A stretch of 64,000 bases of DNA, taken from Streptomyces chumphonensis. Its GTDB lineage: Bacteria; Actinomycetota; Actinomycetes; Streptomycetales; Streptomycetaceae. Made by a program: the position numbers and the translations under genes. The notes under the pieces were generated by a model. The model did no database searches and was not told where the DNA came from. It was given only the letters and a program-made list of their open reading frames with translations. This document shows, in pieces, positions 1-9,516 of this stretch; position 1 is the first letter of the stretch, and every line of letters begins with the position of its first letter. Location of the stretch: assembly GCF_014779715.1 (NCBI RefSeq), contig NZ_JACXYU010000002.1, positions 248,001 to 312,000 of the forward strand, read 5' to 3'.

Positions 1-729
1 GAGCTGGACGGTGTTGTGCGCCTCGGCGTGCAGGTTGCCGTGGGTGAGGACGCACCCCTTGGGACGGCCCGTGGTGCCGGAGGTGTAGCACACCGTGGCG
101 ACCGTGTCGGGGGTCAGGGCGGACCGGCGCTTCGTGACGGCGTCGTCGGGGACGTCCCGGCCGGCCTCGGTGAGCTCGGCGACCGCCCCCGCGTCGAACC
201 GCCACACGCGCGGGTCGCCGCCGAACGTGCGCGCGGCCGTCAGGACGGTCTCCCGGTTCTCGGCGTTCTCCACGACGGCGAACCGGGCGCCGGAGTCCTG
301 GAGGATCCAGGCGACCTGGTGCACGGAGGAGGTCGCGTAGACGGGCACGCTCTGCCCGCCGGCCGCCCAGATCGCGAAGTCCAGGAGCGTCCACTCGTAG
401 CGGGTCCGGGACATGACCGCGATCCGGTCCCCGGGGCGCAGACCGGCCGCGACGAGCCCCTTGGCCACGCCGGTGACCTCCCGGGCGAACTCGGCGGCGG
501 TGACGGGGTGCCAGGTCTTCCCACGCCTGCGTTTGACCACGACGGCGTCGGGCGCCTCACGGGCGTTGGTGAAGGGGATGTCGGCCGTGCTCCCGGCGAC
601 CGGCGCGGTGGCGAAGGGGGACGTGCGGGCCTCCCGCACGACGCCCCCCTCGCGGATGACGTCGACCGACACCCGGGTGGCCAGGTCGCGGCGGCTGCTC
701 GCTGCTTTCAGGTCCTTGCGTACGCCCAT
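1..729 (-). CDS. Long-chain acyl-CoA synthetase (AMP-binding), C-terminus cut by window edge
   Basis: The N-terminal 243 residues of an ANL-superfamily adenylate-forming enzyme are present; the reading frame runs off the left edge. The phosphate-binding P-loop motif YTSGTTGRPKG is intact around residues 212-222, preceded by the usual 'GDRIAVMSRTRYEW' type region near residues 95-110. Family members activate fatty acids to acyl-AMP and then acyl-CoA. The start is the ATG at 727-729, with no better candidate upstream. It is transcribed divergently from the FabG4-like gene, and the shared 160-bp gap holds the tandem operator at 852-881, so co-regulation by the nearby TetR protein is inferred. 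Chain-length specificity cannot be told without the C-terminal domain. Confidence 0.9.
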   Translation of the reverse strand, partial: MGVRKDLKAASSRRDLATRVSVDVIREGGVVREARTSPFATAPVAGSTADIPFTNAREAPDAVVVKRRRGKTWHPVTAAEFAREVTGVAKGLVAAGLRPGDRIAVMSRTRYEWTLLDFAIWAAGGQSVPVYATSSVHQVAWILQDSGARFAVVENAENRETVLTAARTFGGDPRVWRFDAGAVAELTEAGRDVPDDAVTKRRSALTPDTVATVCYTSGTTGRPKGCVLTHGNLHAEAHNTVQL

Positions 730-851
730 GGACGGCTCCTGTTCGCGAAGGTCGGGTGGGGGGGGTGGGGGACGCTCAGCGTTCGAGGAGGGCGACACGG
801 CGTCCGGGGGACGTCATGGACGGTTCTCCTTGTGATCCGGGAACACGGTTC

Positions 852-881
852 TTACTCTTGGGTAAACTTACTTGTGCGTAA
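852..881. promoter_or_regulatory. Tandem TetR-type operator, two TTAC-N6-GTAA boxes
   Basis: Two 14-bp boxes, TTACTCTTGGGTAA (852-865) and TTACTTGTGCGTAA (868-881), sit 2 bp apart, giving a 16-bp period. The same double box, with the same spacing, occurs upstream of the TetR gene at 3788-3817. It lies just upstream of the ribosome binding site of the FabG4-like gene and faces the acyl-CoA synthetase on the other side. I infer that it is the binding site of the TetR protein encoded at 3103-3756. Confidence 0.7.
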
Positions 882-892
882 GGAGAAAATCC

Positions 893-2242
893 ATGGCCGA
901 TCGCTACCAGCGGCTGACCGCCTCCGGGCCGGGGGCGTTCGTCGCCCGCCGGCTCGGGCTGCCGCGCCCGGAGACCCTGCGGCGGCACGAGCCGGGCGGT
1001 CCCGTCGCCGTCGGGCCCGTCGTCCTCGGGGGCGCCGACGGCGGGCGGGCCCGGCAGCCGCTGCGGAAGGTGCTGGACGCGATCGGTGTCCCCGTGCTCG
1101 ACCCGACGGCGGAGCGCGGCGACCCGCCCGGCGCCCTCGTCTTCGACGCCACCGGCATCGGCGCGAGCGCCGACCTGGCGGCGCTGCACGCCTTCTTCCA
1201 CCCGCGCGTCCGCGCGCTCGCCCCGTGCGGACGGCTCGTCGTCGTCGGGACGCCCCCGGAGCGGGCCGGTACGCCGGGCGCCGCGGCGGCGCAGCGCGCC
1301 CTGGAGGGCTTCGTGCGCTCGGCGGGCAAGGAGCTGCGGCGCGGCGCGACCGCTCACCTGCTGCACGTCACGCCGGGGGCCGAGGACGCCGTGGAGTCCA
1401 CCCTGCGCTTCGTGCTCTCCCCGCGCTCGGCGTACGTCTCCGGGCAGGTGCTCCGGATCGAGGGGGCGGGCGGCGTCCCCGTACCGGGCGACTGGGAGCG
1501 GCCGCTCGCCGGGCGGGTGGCCCTGGTGACGGGGGCCTCACGCGGCATCGGCGCGGTCGTGGCCGAGACGCTCGCCCGTGACGGAGCCCACGTCGTCTGT
1601 CTGGACGTCCCCGGACAGAGCGAGGCGCTGCGCGCCGTGGCGGCCCGGTGCGGCGGCGGCGCGCTGGAACTCGACGTCACCGCGCCTGAGGCGCCGGGCA
1701 CCCTGGCGGCCCGTCTGCGCGCGGAGCACGGCGGGGTGGACGTCGTCGTGCACAACGCGGGCATCACCCGCGACCGGACGCTCGGCCGCATGGACGCCGA
1801 CCGCTGGAACGCCGTCATGGCCGTCAACCTGACCTCGGTGGAGCGGATGACGGAGGAGCTCCTGGCCGGGGAGGCCCCGGTGCTGCGGGACGGCGGGCGG
1901 GTCGTGTGCACGTCGTCCATCTCCGGCATCGCCGGGAACGTCGGGCAGACCAACTACGCGGCGAGCAAGGCGGGGCTGATCGGGCTGGTGCGGGCGCTGG
2001 CACCGCTCACGGCCGACCGGGGGATCACGGTCAACGCGGTCGCGCCCGGCTTCATCGAGACGCGGATGACGGCGGCCGTGCCCCTGTTCGTCCGGGAGGC
2101 CGGACGCCGCATGAACAGCCTCGCGCAGGGTGGGCAGCCGGTGGACGTGGCCGAGGCCGTCGCGTTCCTCGCCTCCCCGGGCAGTGCCGGGGTCAGCGGG
2201 CAGGTGCTGCGCGTGTGCGGCCAGGCCCTGCTGGGAGCGTGA
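893..2242 (+). CDS. fabG4: High-molecular-weight 3-oxoacyl-ACP/CoA reductase (FabG4-like)
   Basis: A 449-residue SDR protein of the two-domain type. Residues 1 to about 200 form an N-terminal Rossmann/flavodoxin-like domain, and residues 205-449 form the ketoreductase domain. The cofactor motif TGASRGIG is near residue 213, and the catalytic Ser-Ile-Ser/Tyr-x3-Lys (YAASK) is near residue 354. Mycobacterial FabG4 is an NADH-dependent beta-ketoacyl-CoA reductase paired with the HtdX dehydratase; here too the next gene is an HtdX-like hydratase. The start is ATG 893, after AAGGAG at 880-885. An in-frame upstream TTG/GTG extension would overlap the operator and is rejected. Probably repressed by the adjacent TetR protein. 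Confidence 0.88.
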   Translation: MADRYQRLTASGPGAFVARRLGLPRPETLRRHEPGGPVAVGPVVLGGADGGRARQPLRKVLDAIGVPVLDPTAERGDPPGALVFDATGIGASADLAALHAFFHPRVRALAPCGRLVVVGTPPERAGTPGAAAAQRALEGFVRSAGKELRRGATAHLLHVTPGAEDAVESTLRFVLSPRSAYVSGQVLRIEGAGGVPVPGDWERPLAGRVALVTGASRGIGAVVAETLARDGAHVVCLDVPGQSEALRAVAARCGGGALELDVTAPEAPGTLAARLRAEHGGVDVVVHNAGITRDRTLGRMDADRWNAVMAVNLTSVERMTEELLAGEAPVLRDGGRVVCTSSISGIAGNVGQTNYAASKAGLIGLVRALAPLTADRGITVNAVAPGFIETRMTAAVPLFVREAGRRMNSLAQGGQPVDVAEAVAFLASPGSAGVSGQVLRVCGQALLGA

Positions 2243-2247
2243 GCGCC

Positions 2248-3117
2248 GTGACGTCCGCCCCCCGATCGCCACTGACGACCCGCGAACTGCGCACGGTGCC
2301 CGCGCTGGTGCCGCTCTACGCCCGTGCCGTGCTGCCCAAGAGCGGCGGGGACGGCCCGCCGCCCCGCCGGGAACTGGTGGTGACCGCGCGGGCGGACGCG
2401 GTGCGGGTGCGCCGGTACGCGGAGGTCTGCGGCTTCCCCACCGGCGGGCCACTGCCGCCGACCTACCCCCACCTGGTGGCCTTCCCCCTCGCCATGGAGC
2501 TGATGGCCGCACGGGACTTCCCGTACCCGCTGCTCGGTCTGGTGCACCTCGCCAACGAGGTCGAGTGCGCGCGTCCGCTCGCCCCCGGCGAGGCGCTGAC
2601 CTACCGGGTGCGCACCGGCGACCGCGTCGGCCACCCCCGGGGGACGGCGTTCCGGATGCTCGCCGAGGCGTCGGACGGCAGCAACGTGGTGTGGCGCTCG
2701 ACCAGTACCTACCTGCGGCGCGGACGGCCGACCGGGGAGGCGCCGGGCGACGCGCTGCCGGACGTCGAACGCCCCGACCGCACGGAGAGCTGGCGGCTGC
2801 CCGCCTCGACCGGCCGCGCGTACGCCGCCGTCTCCGGGGACCGCAACCCCATCCACCTGTATCCGCTCACGGCCCGCCTGCTCGGCTTTCCCCGGGCCCT
2901 CGCGCACGGCATGTGGACCAAGGCGCGGGCCCTGGCCGCGCTCGCCGACGTCCTCCCGGACGCCTGCCGCGTCACCGTGGACTTCCGCTCCCCCGTCCTG
3001 CTGCCGACCCGGGCGCGGTTCAGCGCCGTCGCCCGCGGGGACGGCCACGCCTTCGCGGTGCGCTCGGCGGACGGCACGCGGGAGCACCTGCGCGGCCGGG
3101 TCTCACCGCTTCGCTGA
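2248..3117 (+). CDS. htdX: MaoC-like (R)-hydratase/dehydratase, HtdX-like
   Basis: A 289-residue double-hotdog protein. The hydratase-2 catalytic signature is near residues 190-215 (YAAVSGDRNPIHLYPL, with Asp and His in the usual places), followed by 'LAHGMWTKARAL'. The role expected from mycobacterial HtdX is dehydration of 3-hydroxyacyl-CoA/ACP made by FabG4. GTG 2248 is chosen because GGGAG at 2233-2237 then has a 10-base spacer; GTG 2239, which overlaps the fabG stop as GTGA, is the alternative. The 3' end overlaps the convergent TetR gene by 15 bp. Confidence 0.85.
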   Translation: MTSAPRSPLTTRELRTVPALVPLYARAVLPKSGGDGPPPRRELVVTARADAVRVRRYAEVCGFPTGGPLPPTYPHLVAFPLAMELMAARDFPYPLLGLVHLANEVECARPLAPGEALTYRVRTGDRVGHPRGTAFRMLAEASDGSNVVWRSTSTYLRRGRPTGEAPGDALPDVERPDRTESWRLPASTGRAYAAVSGDRNPIHLYPLTARLLGFPRALAHGMWTKARALAALADVLPDACRVTVDFRSPVLLPTRARFSAVARGDGHAFAVRSADGTREHLRGRVSPLR

Positions 3118-3756
3118 CGCGGGCGACGCCCACACCTCTCCCCCGAGCACGTTGCGCATGCCGACCCAGGCCATGTTCATCAGCCGCAGCGTGACGCGCT
3201 CGGGGGACTCGTCGGGGTGGTTCTCCAGCCAGTCGGTGAGCGAGTCGGCGGCGCCCACCAGCGCGTGCGCGACGAAGTCGGCGTCGTCCTCGCCGAGCCG
3301 GGCCGGGTTCGGGCTCTCGGCGATGCCGTCCCGGACCAGTCCGGCCACCTCGGCCATCACCATCCGCCGGGCGGCGGAGACCTCGGCGGCGATCCGCTCG
3401 GAGAGCTCGGACGCCTGGCGGTGCAGGACGACCCAGCTGTCCCGGTGCTCGTGCACGAAGCCGAAGAAGGCGGCCAGCCCGGCGCGCAGCCGCTCGTCGG
3501 GGCTCGCCTTCTCGCGGGCCGCCTGCTGGAAGGCCCCGGCCAGGCGCTGGGACTCGCGCCGCACGCAGGCGACGAAGAGGTTCTCCTTGGAGTCCAGGTA
3601 GAGGTAGACCATCGGCTTCGAGACCCCGGCGAGGTCGGCGATCTCGTCGACCGACGCGGCGTGGTAGCCGCGCTTGGCGAACACCCGGATGGCCACGTCG
3701 ATCATCTGCTGTTCCCGGACCTGCCGGGGGACCCGGCGCCTGCGTTTCTCCGTCAC
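3103..3756 (-). CDS. TetR-family transcriptional regulator of the acyl-CoA locus
   Basis: A 217-residue TetR/AcrR protein with a basic N-terminus ([10 protein letters not shown]) and a helix-turn-helix '[20 protein letters not shown]' near residues 38-57. The C-terminal ligand domain is of the FasR-like type. The GTG start at 3754-3756 is the first plausible start; the long N-terminal extension in the open frame is rich in Arg/Gly and non-homologous. It points towards fabG4-htdX. Its own upstream region has the same tandem TTAC-N6-GTAA boxes as the fabG4/acyl-CoA synthetase gap, so it is likely autoregulated and releases DNA on binding an acyl-CoA. The ligand is not visible from sequence. Confidence 0.88.
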   Translation of the reverse strand: MTEKRRRRVPRQVREQQMIDVAIRVFAKRGYHAASVDEIADLAGVSKPMVYLYLDSKENLFVACVRRESQRLAGAFQQAAREKASPDERLRAGLAAFFGFVHEHRDSWVVLHRQASELSERIAAEVSAARRMVMAEVAGLVRDGIAESPNPARLGEDDADFVAHALVGAADSLTDWLENHPDESPERVTLRLMNMAWVGMRNVLGGEVWASPASAKR

Positions 3757-3787
3757 CCTCGCCAGCCTACTCACCCCGTCACCGATC

Positions 3788-3817
3788 TTACCCGTCAGTA
3801 AAATTACTTTGCAGTAA
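3788..3817. promoter_or_regulatory. Tandem TetR-type operator upstream of the TetR gene
   Basis: TTACCCGTCAGTAA (3788-3801) and TTACTTTGCAGTAA (3804-3817) lie 2 bp apart, the same arrangement as at 852-881. Located 32-61 bp upstream of the TetR start, consistent with autoregulation. Confidence 0.7.
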
Positions 3818-3947
3818 GCACCGCCCTCTGCCAGCTCGCGTGACGGGCCGGGGCTCGGGGACCCGGCGAACGTCCTGGTGCGGCCGCACCACGGGCGGAC
3901 TCGGCCGTCTCCGCCCCGCACGCCGCCGACGTCTTGATACCCTCGCC

Positions 3948-4036
3948 GCGAGTCGTGACTGGCGCGAGAAGATGGGACCGACCATCGGGGAGCGGCTCCA
4001 TCGACGACGATGCACCGCCGCGCGCCTGGGCCGCCG
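3948..4036 (+). ncRNA. ZTP/ZMP riboswitch (pfl motif)
   Basis: The two conserved blocks of the pfl motif are present in order. The 5' block GTCGTGACTGGCG is at about 3952-3964; next comes a hairpin with arms GATGG and CCATC, and then GGGGAGCG. The 3' block GCGCGCCTGGGC is at about 4020-4031, after a variable linker. The GGCG of the first block can pair with CGCC of the second (pseudoknot). pfl RNAs bind the folate-stress alarmone ZTP/ZMP and raise expression of one-carbon and purine genes. This one ends 31 bp before a glyA-type start, the expected context. A TTGATACCCT stretch at 3934-3943 may be the -10 region. No intrinsic terminator is obvious, so control may act on translation. Confidence 0.85.
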
Positions 4037-4067
4037 GAACACACCCCGCCGCCTCCAGGAGGTCCCC

Positions 4068-5552
4068 GTGGCCCAGCCGACCGCGCACCCCACCCCGTCC
4101 GACGGCCCCCGCACCGCCGGGCCGACGCCGGAGACCGTCGCCTACCGCAGCGCGCTGGAGGTCATCCGGGGCGTCGAGCCCCGGGTCGCCGACGCGATCG
4201 GCGCCGAACTCACCGACCAGCGCGCCTCGTTGAAGCTCATCGCGAGCGAGAACTACGCCTCGCCCGCCGTCCTGCTGACCATGGGCAACTGGCTCAGCGA
4301 CAAGTACGCCGAGGGCACCGTCGGGCGCCGCTTCTACGCGGGCTGCCGCAATGTGGACACCGTCGAGGCGCTGGCGGCCGAGCACGCCCGGGAGCTGTTC
4401 GGCGCGCGGCACGCCTACGTCCAACCGCACTCCGGCATCGACGCCAACCTCGTGGCCTTCTGGTCCGTGCTCGCCCGGCGGGTCGAGGTGCCGGCCCTGG
4501 CCGAGGCCGGGGCCGGCCACGTGAACGACCTGAGCGAGGCGGACTGGGGGCGACTTCGGCGCGCGCTGGGCAACCAGCGGATGCTCGGGATGTCGCTGGA
4601 CGCCGGCGGCCACCTCACCCACGGATTCCGGCCCAACATCTCGGGCAAGATGTTCGAGCAGCGCAGCTACGGGACGGATCCGGCGACCGGCCTGCTCGAC
4701 TACGACGCCGTGGCCGCCGCCGCGCGGGAGTTCCGTCCGCTCGTCCTCATCGCCGGCTACTCCGCCTACCCCCGGTTGGTGAACTTCCGCATGATGCGGG
4801 AGATCGCCGACGAGGTCGGGGCGACCCTCATGGTGGACATGGCCCACTTCGCCGGGCTCGTCGCGGGCAAGGTCCTCACCGGCGACTTCGACCCGGTGCC
4901 GCACGCCGCCATCGTCACCACCACGACCCACAAGTCGCTGCGCGGGCCGCGCGGGGGCATGGTGCTGTGCGACGACTCCCTGGCCGAGCAGGTCGACCGG
5001 GGCTGCCCGATGGTGCTGGGCGGTCCGCTGCCGCACGTCATGGCCGCCAAGGCGGTCGCGCTCGCCGAGGCGCGGCGGCCGGAGTTCCGCGACTACGCCC
5101 AGCGCGTCGTGGACAACGCGCGGGCCCTGGCCGAGGGCCTGCGCAGCCGGGGCGGCCGGCTGGTCACCGGCGGCACCGACAACCACCTGGTCCTGCTCGA
5201 CGTGTCCGGGTACGGGCTGAGCGGCCGGCAGGCGGAGGCGGCCCTGCTGGAGGCCGGCATCGTCACCAACCGCAACGCGGTCCCGCAGGACCCCAACGGG
5301 GCCTGGTACACCTCCGGCGTGCGGATGGGCACACCGGCGCTGACGACACGCGGTTTCGGAGCGGCCGAGATGGACGAGGTGGCCGACCTGACGCACACGG
5401 TGCTGAGCCGCACGACGCCGGGCACCACCCCCTCCGGCGCGGCGTCCAAGGCCCGCCACGTGCTGGCCGACGGCGTGGCCGAGGAGATCCGGAGCCGCTC
5501 GGCCGATCTGCTCGGCAGGCACCCGCTGTACCCGGGCGTCGACCTGGGCTGA
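4068..5552 (+). CDS. glyA: Serine hydroxymethyltransferase
   Basis: A 494-residue PLP enzyme that converts serine plus tetrahydrofolate to glycine plus methylene-tetrahydrofolate. N-terminal signature '[14 protein letters not shown]' is near residue 57; the PLP-lysine motif [15 protein letters not shown] is near residues 282-296. It is longer than the usual 415-430 residues because of an insertion around residues 140-175 before '[13 protein letters not shown]', plus N- and C-terminal extensions. This long form is known in actinomycetes. GTG 4068 follows AGGAGG at 4057-4062. The upstream ZTP riboswitch indicates induction when 10-formyl-THF is low, so this may be the folate-stress copy rather than the housekeeping one. 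Confidence 0.93.
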   Translation: MAQPTAHPTPSDGPRTAGPTPETVAYRSALEVIRGVEPRVADAIGAELTDQRASLKLIASENYASPAVLLTMGNWLSDKYAEGTVGRRFYAGCRNVDTVEALAAEHARELFGARHAYVQPHSGIDANLVAFWSVLARRVEVPALAEAGAGHVNDLSEADWGRLRRALGNQRMLGMSLDAGGHLTHGFRPNISGKMFEQRSYGTDPATGLLDYDAVAAAAREFRPLVLIAGYSAYPRLVNFRMMREIADEVGATLMVDMAHFAGLVAGKVLTGDFDPVPHAAIVTTTTHKSLRGPRGGMVLCDDSLAEQVDRGCPMVLGGPLPHVMAAKAVALAEARRPEFRDYAQRVVDNARALAEGLRSRGGRLVTGGTDNHLVLLDVSGYGLSGRQAEAALLEAGIVTNRNAVPQDPNGAWYTSGVRMGTPALTTRGFGAAEMDEVADLTHTVLSRTTPGTTPSGAASKARHVLADGVAEEIRSRSADLLGRHPLYPGVDLG

Positions 5553-5647
5553 GCACGGCGACCCGACGCCCGGCGGGCCCGCCGCGAAGTCGCTTCCCGC
5601 ACGCCCTGGGGGCACCCTGGAAGAAGCCACGGTGAGAGGTGAGTGCC

Positions 5648-5917
5648 ATGGAGACGATCGTCGGTATGAACGTCGAGATGGAGTTCTGGGAGGACGGCGA
5701 CAAGACGCGGGCGTCCTGCCTGATGCGGTTGCAGGACGGCACGGAGCTGAAGTCCCACGGCCGCGCCGACCGCTACCCCTCGGACCCGGCCCAGCAGCGG
5801 GTCGGTGAGGAGATCGCGGCGGCCCGGGCCCTGCGGGACCTCTCCCACCAGCTCCTGGCCAAGGCCGGCCACGAGATCGAGTCGGTCACGCACCAGCCGG
5901 CGCACCTGACGCGCTGA
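5648..5917 (+). CDS. DUF1876 domain protein
   Basis: An 89-residue protein matching the DUF1876 pattern: an N-terminal beta-strand segment 'VEMEFWEDGDKTRASCLMRLQDG', a central 'GRADRYPSDPAQQRVGEEIAAARAL', and a helical tail. The family is small, actinobacterial and of unknown function; a dsRNA-binding-like fold has been proposed. ATG 5648 follows GAGAGG at 5634-5639; GTG 5639 is the alternative. It stands alone between glyA and the DUF2277 gene. Confidence 0.8.
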   Translation: METIVGMNVEMEFWEDGDKTRASCLMRLQDGTELKSHGRADRYPSDPAQQRVGEEIAAARALRDLSHQLLAKAGHEIESVTHQPAHLTR

Positions 5918-5983
5918 GCCGCGCCGGTCGGCGCCCCGGGCCGCCGCGCCCCGGGTGTCCGACCGGCGGCGTACCGTCGAGGT

Positions 5984-6211
5984 ATGTGCCGAAGCATCAA
6001 GACGCTGCGTCCCCCGTACACCGAGGCGGTCACGGAGGAGGACGTGCGCGCCGCCGCGCTGCAGTACGTCCGCAAGGTGTCCGGCTTCCGTCACCCCGCC
6101 GCGCACAACGCGGCGGCGTTCGAGCGTGCCGTGGACGAGGTGACGGCGGCCACCGAGGAGCTGCTGGCCTCGCTGAGCGTCCGGGGCGGGACCGCGCCGA
6201 GGAAGCCGTGA
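5984..6211 (+). CDS. DUF2277 domain protein
   Basis: A 75-residue protein opening with the family hallmark MCRSIKTLRPPY and a helical region 'AALQYVRKVSGFRHPAAHNAAAFE'. DUF2277 proteins are short, widespread in actinobacteria and uncharacterised; the N-terminal Cys is conserved. A strong hairpin terminator begins 5 bp after the stop. Confidence 0.82.
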   Translation: MCRSIKTLRPPYTEAVTEEDVRAAALQYVRKVSGFRHPAAHNAAAFERAVDEVTAATEELLASLSVRGGTAPRKP

Positions 6212-6215
6212 CGCC

Positions 6216-6249
6216 GCGCGCCGCAAGCCCCCGCGGGCTTCCGGCGCGC
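6216..6249 (+). terminator. Hairpin terminator after the DUF2277 gene
   Basis: Arms of 15 bp (6216-6230 and 6235-6249) with a single mismatch surround the loop CCGC. No T-tract follows, as is usual in Streptomyces. Confidence 0.75.
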
Positions 6250-6458
6250 ACCTTGCGTCCTCCCGGGCGCACGGAAGGGGAACGGGGATGTTGACTCACC
6301 GTGACGAAGCGGGGGCCGCGGACCGGCAAAGCGGCTCACATGAGCCACGCGAACCGCACATGTCAGCCAATATGCGCACCGGGTGACGCGCAGCCGCTAC
6401 TTTGGGTATTCAACGGGTGGACGGGGAGATTCCGCTCCTGCTCACGTGGAGGCACCCG

Positions 6459-7262
6459 ATGAACGACACGGCGCGGCGCCCGGGCGGGCCGGCGCCGGGC
6501 GACCACCTGGCCCTGCTCATAGCCCGCGCACGCAACCCCTTCGAGATCAGCGAACCGCTGACCGACCGGCTGGCCACGGCCGTCCGGTGCGACGTTCGAC
6601 TCCGGTCCTTCCGCCAGCACAGGAACCCGCCTCCCGGGCTGCGCTGTTCGACCTACCAGTACACCTTCACCTTCGCCGACCACAGCGTCCTGGACCTGTG
6701 GGAACTACGCCACGACACCGAGGCGGAGGGGCAGGTGACGTGCGAGGTCTACCCGGATTTCGCCGCGCTCCAGGAGGCGGAGAGCCGCGTGCACCAGCGC
6801 ATGGGCGGGGCCCTGCCCCAGGCACCCGTCGGGGCGGGGGACGCCGGACGGGCGCGGACCCGCGTCGAACGGCCCGGGTTCGGCCTGCCCGCTCCCCGCG
6901 GCGGGCAGCACAGCTACACCGAGCGCGACTCGGCCGACCACGCCCGGCGGCTGCTGCGCCGGGCCGTCAACCCCGACCGTCCCGGCGCGCGGACGCTGGA
7001 CCTGCTGAGGACGGCGACCCGCCATCAGATCTCCCGGGTGCCGCAGCCGTTCGGCCCGGCGGGGCCGAACGCGTTCTGCTCGGTCTACGAGCACGCCTTC
7101 CTGCTGGCGGACGGAAAGGAGGTGAACCTGTACGAACTCGAGCACGACTTCACCGAGGACCGTCGTCTGGTGTGCGAGGTGTACGCCGACGCCGCGACGG
7201 CGGACCGCGCGGCCGAGCGACATGTGACGGCCCATGGCGCGGGCGGCCGGACCGGGGAATAA
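6459..7262 (+). CDS. Tandem-repeat hypothetical protein, DUF6227-like
   Basis: A 267-residue protein made of two related units, about residues 10-110 and 155-260. Each unit starts with a helix (DHLALLIARARNPFE / DHARRLLRRAVNPDR). Each then has a beta region ending in a pattern like 'YxYTFTFADHSVLDLWELRHD' / 'YEHAFLLADGKEVNLYELEHD', followed by 'VTCEVYPD' / 'LVCEVYAD'. From memory this is the Streptomyces DUF6227 family; its function is unknown. No membrane segment or signal peptide is seen. ATG 6459 is chosen for the GTGGAGG site at 6446-6452. Confidence 0.7.
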   Translation: MNDTARRPGGPAPGDHLALLIARARNPFEISEPLTDRLATAVRCDVRLRSFRQHRNPPPGLRCSTYQYTFTFADHSVLDLWELRHDTEAEGQVTCEVYPDFAALQEAESRVHQRMGGALPQAPVGAGDAGRARTRVERPGFGLPAPRGGQHSYTERDSADHARRLLRRAVNPDRPGARTLDLLRTATRHQISRVPQPFGPAGPNAFCSVYEHAFLLADGKEVNLYELEHDFTEDRRLVCEVYADAATADRAAERHVTAHGAGGRTGE

Positions 7263-7361
7263 TCCGGAAGCGCTTGCCGGGTCCGGCCGACCCGCTCTAC
7301 GTTTGACGCGCTCGTCAACTCCCTTCCCGACGGGAATGGTTGGAGTCCGTGCAGCAGGTAG

Positions 7362-8729
<1,368 letters not shown>

Positions 8730-8883
8730 TCGTCAAAGCGGCGTCCGTCCGCGAGCGGCGTCCGGTGCGGTGCTTCGCAAGGCGCGGGAGCGCCCTCGTA
8801 CCGGGTGTGCCCGGGCGACTCCGACCACGCGGCGAGGTGCCGTGCGAGGCGTCGCGAGCAGGGCGTCCGGGTGACGAACGGGC

Positions 8884-9339
8884 CTAGCCCGGCGGACGGT
8901 CCTCGCCGCCGGGCGGGTTCTCCTCCGGGTCCGGGGGCGGCGCGTCGGCCTCGTCGATCGGCTCGACGTGCACGGCGGACTCCTCCGCCGACAGGCCCGC
9001 CGCGGGCGTCGCCTTATCGCCGACCCGGCCGACGACGTGGTCGCCGGAGGGAAGGCCGGGCGGCGAGGCGTCGTCGAGGCGACCCGCCTCGGGGTCCGGC
9101 GGGCCGGCGGCACCGTCCGCGCCGACGTCCGGCACCTCCTGCGCGAGCCGGTCGTCCAGCGATTCGCCCTCGCGCTGCTCGGCGACGGTGGTCCCGTGCT
9201 GGTCGGCGGCCACCGGCCGGTCGCCGGGCACCGGCATCCGCTGTGGATCCTCGGCCCGCCGGGCCTCCGGCGAACCGTCCTGGAGGTCGGGGATGCCCTC
9301 CTCCTCGGGGTGGCGTCCGGGGTCGTTCGGCTCGGTCAT
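8884..9339 (-). CDS. DUF5709 domain protein
   Basis: A 151-residue acidic, Pro/Asp/Glu-rich soluble protein. The conserved core 'GESLDDRLAQEVPDV' and a following 'DVGADGAAGPPDPEAGRLD' fit DUF5709, a Streptomyces family of unknown function. The composition suggests intrinsic disorder. A consensus SigB-type promoter lies at 9385-9409, 46 bp upstream of the ATG, implying stress induction. It converges with the cell-wall hydrolase gene. Confidence 0.78.
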   Translation of the reverse strand: MTEPNDPGRHPEEEGIPDLQDGSPEARRAEDPQRMPVPGDRPVAADQHGTTVAEQREGESLDDRLAQEVPDVGADGAAGPPDPEAGRLDDASPPGLPSGDHVVGRVGDKATPAAGLSAEESAVHVEPIDEADAPPPDPEENPPGGEDRPPG

Positions 9340-9384
9340 CACCGGTCTCCCTCCAGCACGGGGTCGGGGTGCGCCGCCGGTCGC

Positions 9385-9409
9385 GTACCCCTGAGCCGGG
9401 CGGGGAAAC
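9385..9409 (-). promoter_or_regulatory. SigB-type promoter for the DUF5709 gene
   Basis: Read on the minus strand: GTTT (9409-9406), 15-base spacer, GGGTAC (9390-9385). This matches the S. coelicolor SigB consensus as I recall it, GNNT-N14-16-GGGTA(C/T). It sits at the proper distance from the ATG at 9339. Confidence 0.7.
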
Positions 9410-9436
9410 ACCCGGTCGGCCGTGCCGGGCGGGGAC

Positions 9437-9461
9437 GACTGGGCCGGTGGTGGCCGGGTAC
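9437..9461 (+). promoter_or_regulatory. Possible SigB-type promoter for the alcohol dehydrogenase
   Basis: GACT (9437-9440), 15-base spacer, GGGTAC (9456-9461). It fits the relaxed GNNT pattern but not the preferred GTTT, and lies 56 bp upstream of the GTG. The assignment rests partly on the neighbouring stronger copies. Confidence 0.45.
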
Positions 9462-9516
9462 CCGGCCCGGCTCCGGAGACTTCCGGGACGACCCGCCGAC
9501 GACGGAGGTGAGCGGC

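Noticed and set aside
3804..5630. 608-codon open frame opposite glyA
   Set aside because: Shadow frame caused by high third-position G+C; glyA has the PLP motif and the riboswitch.
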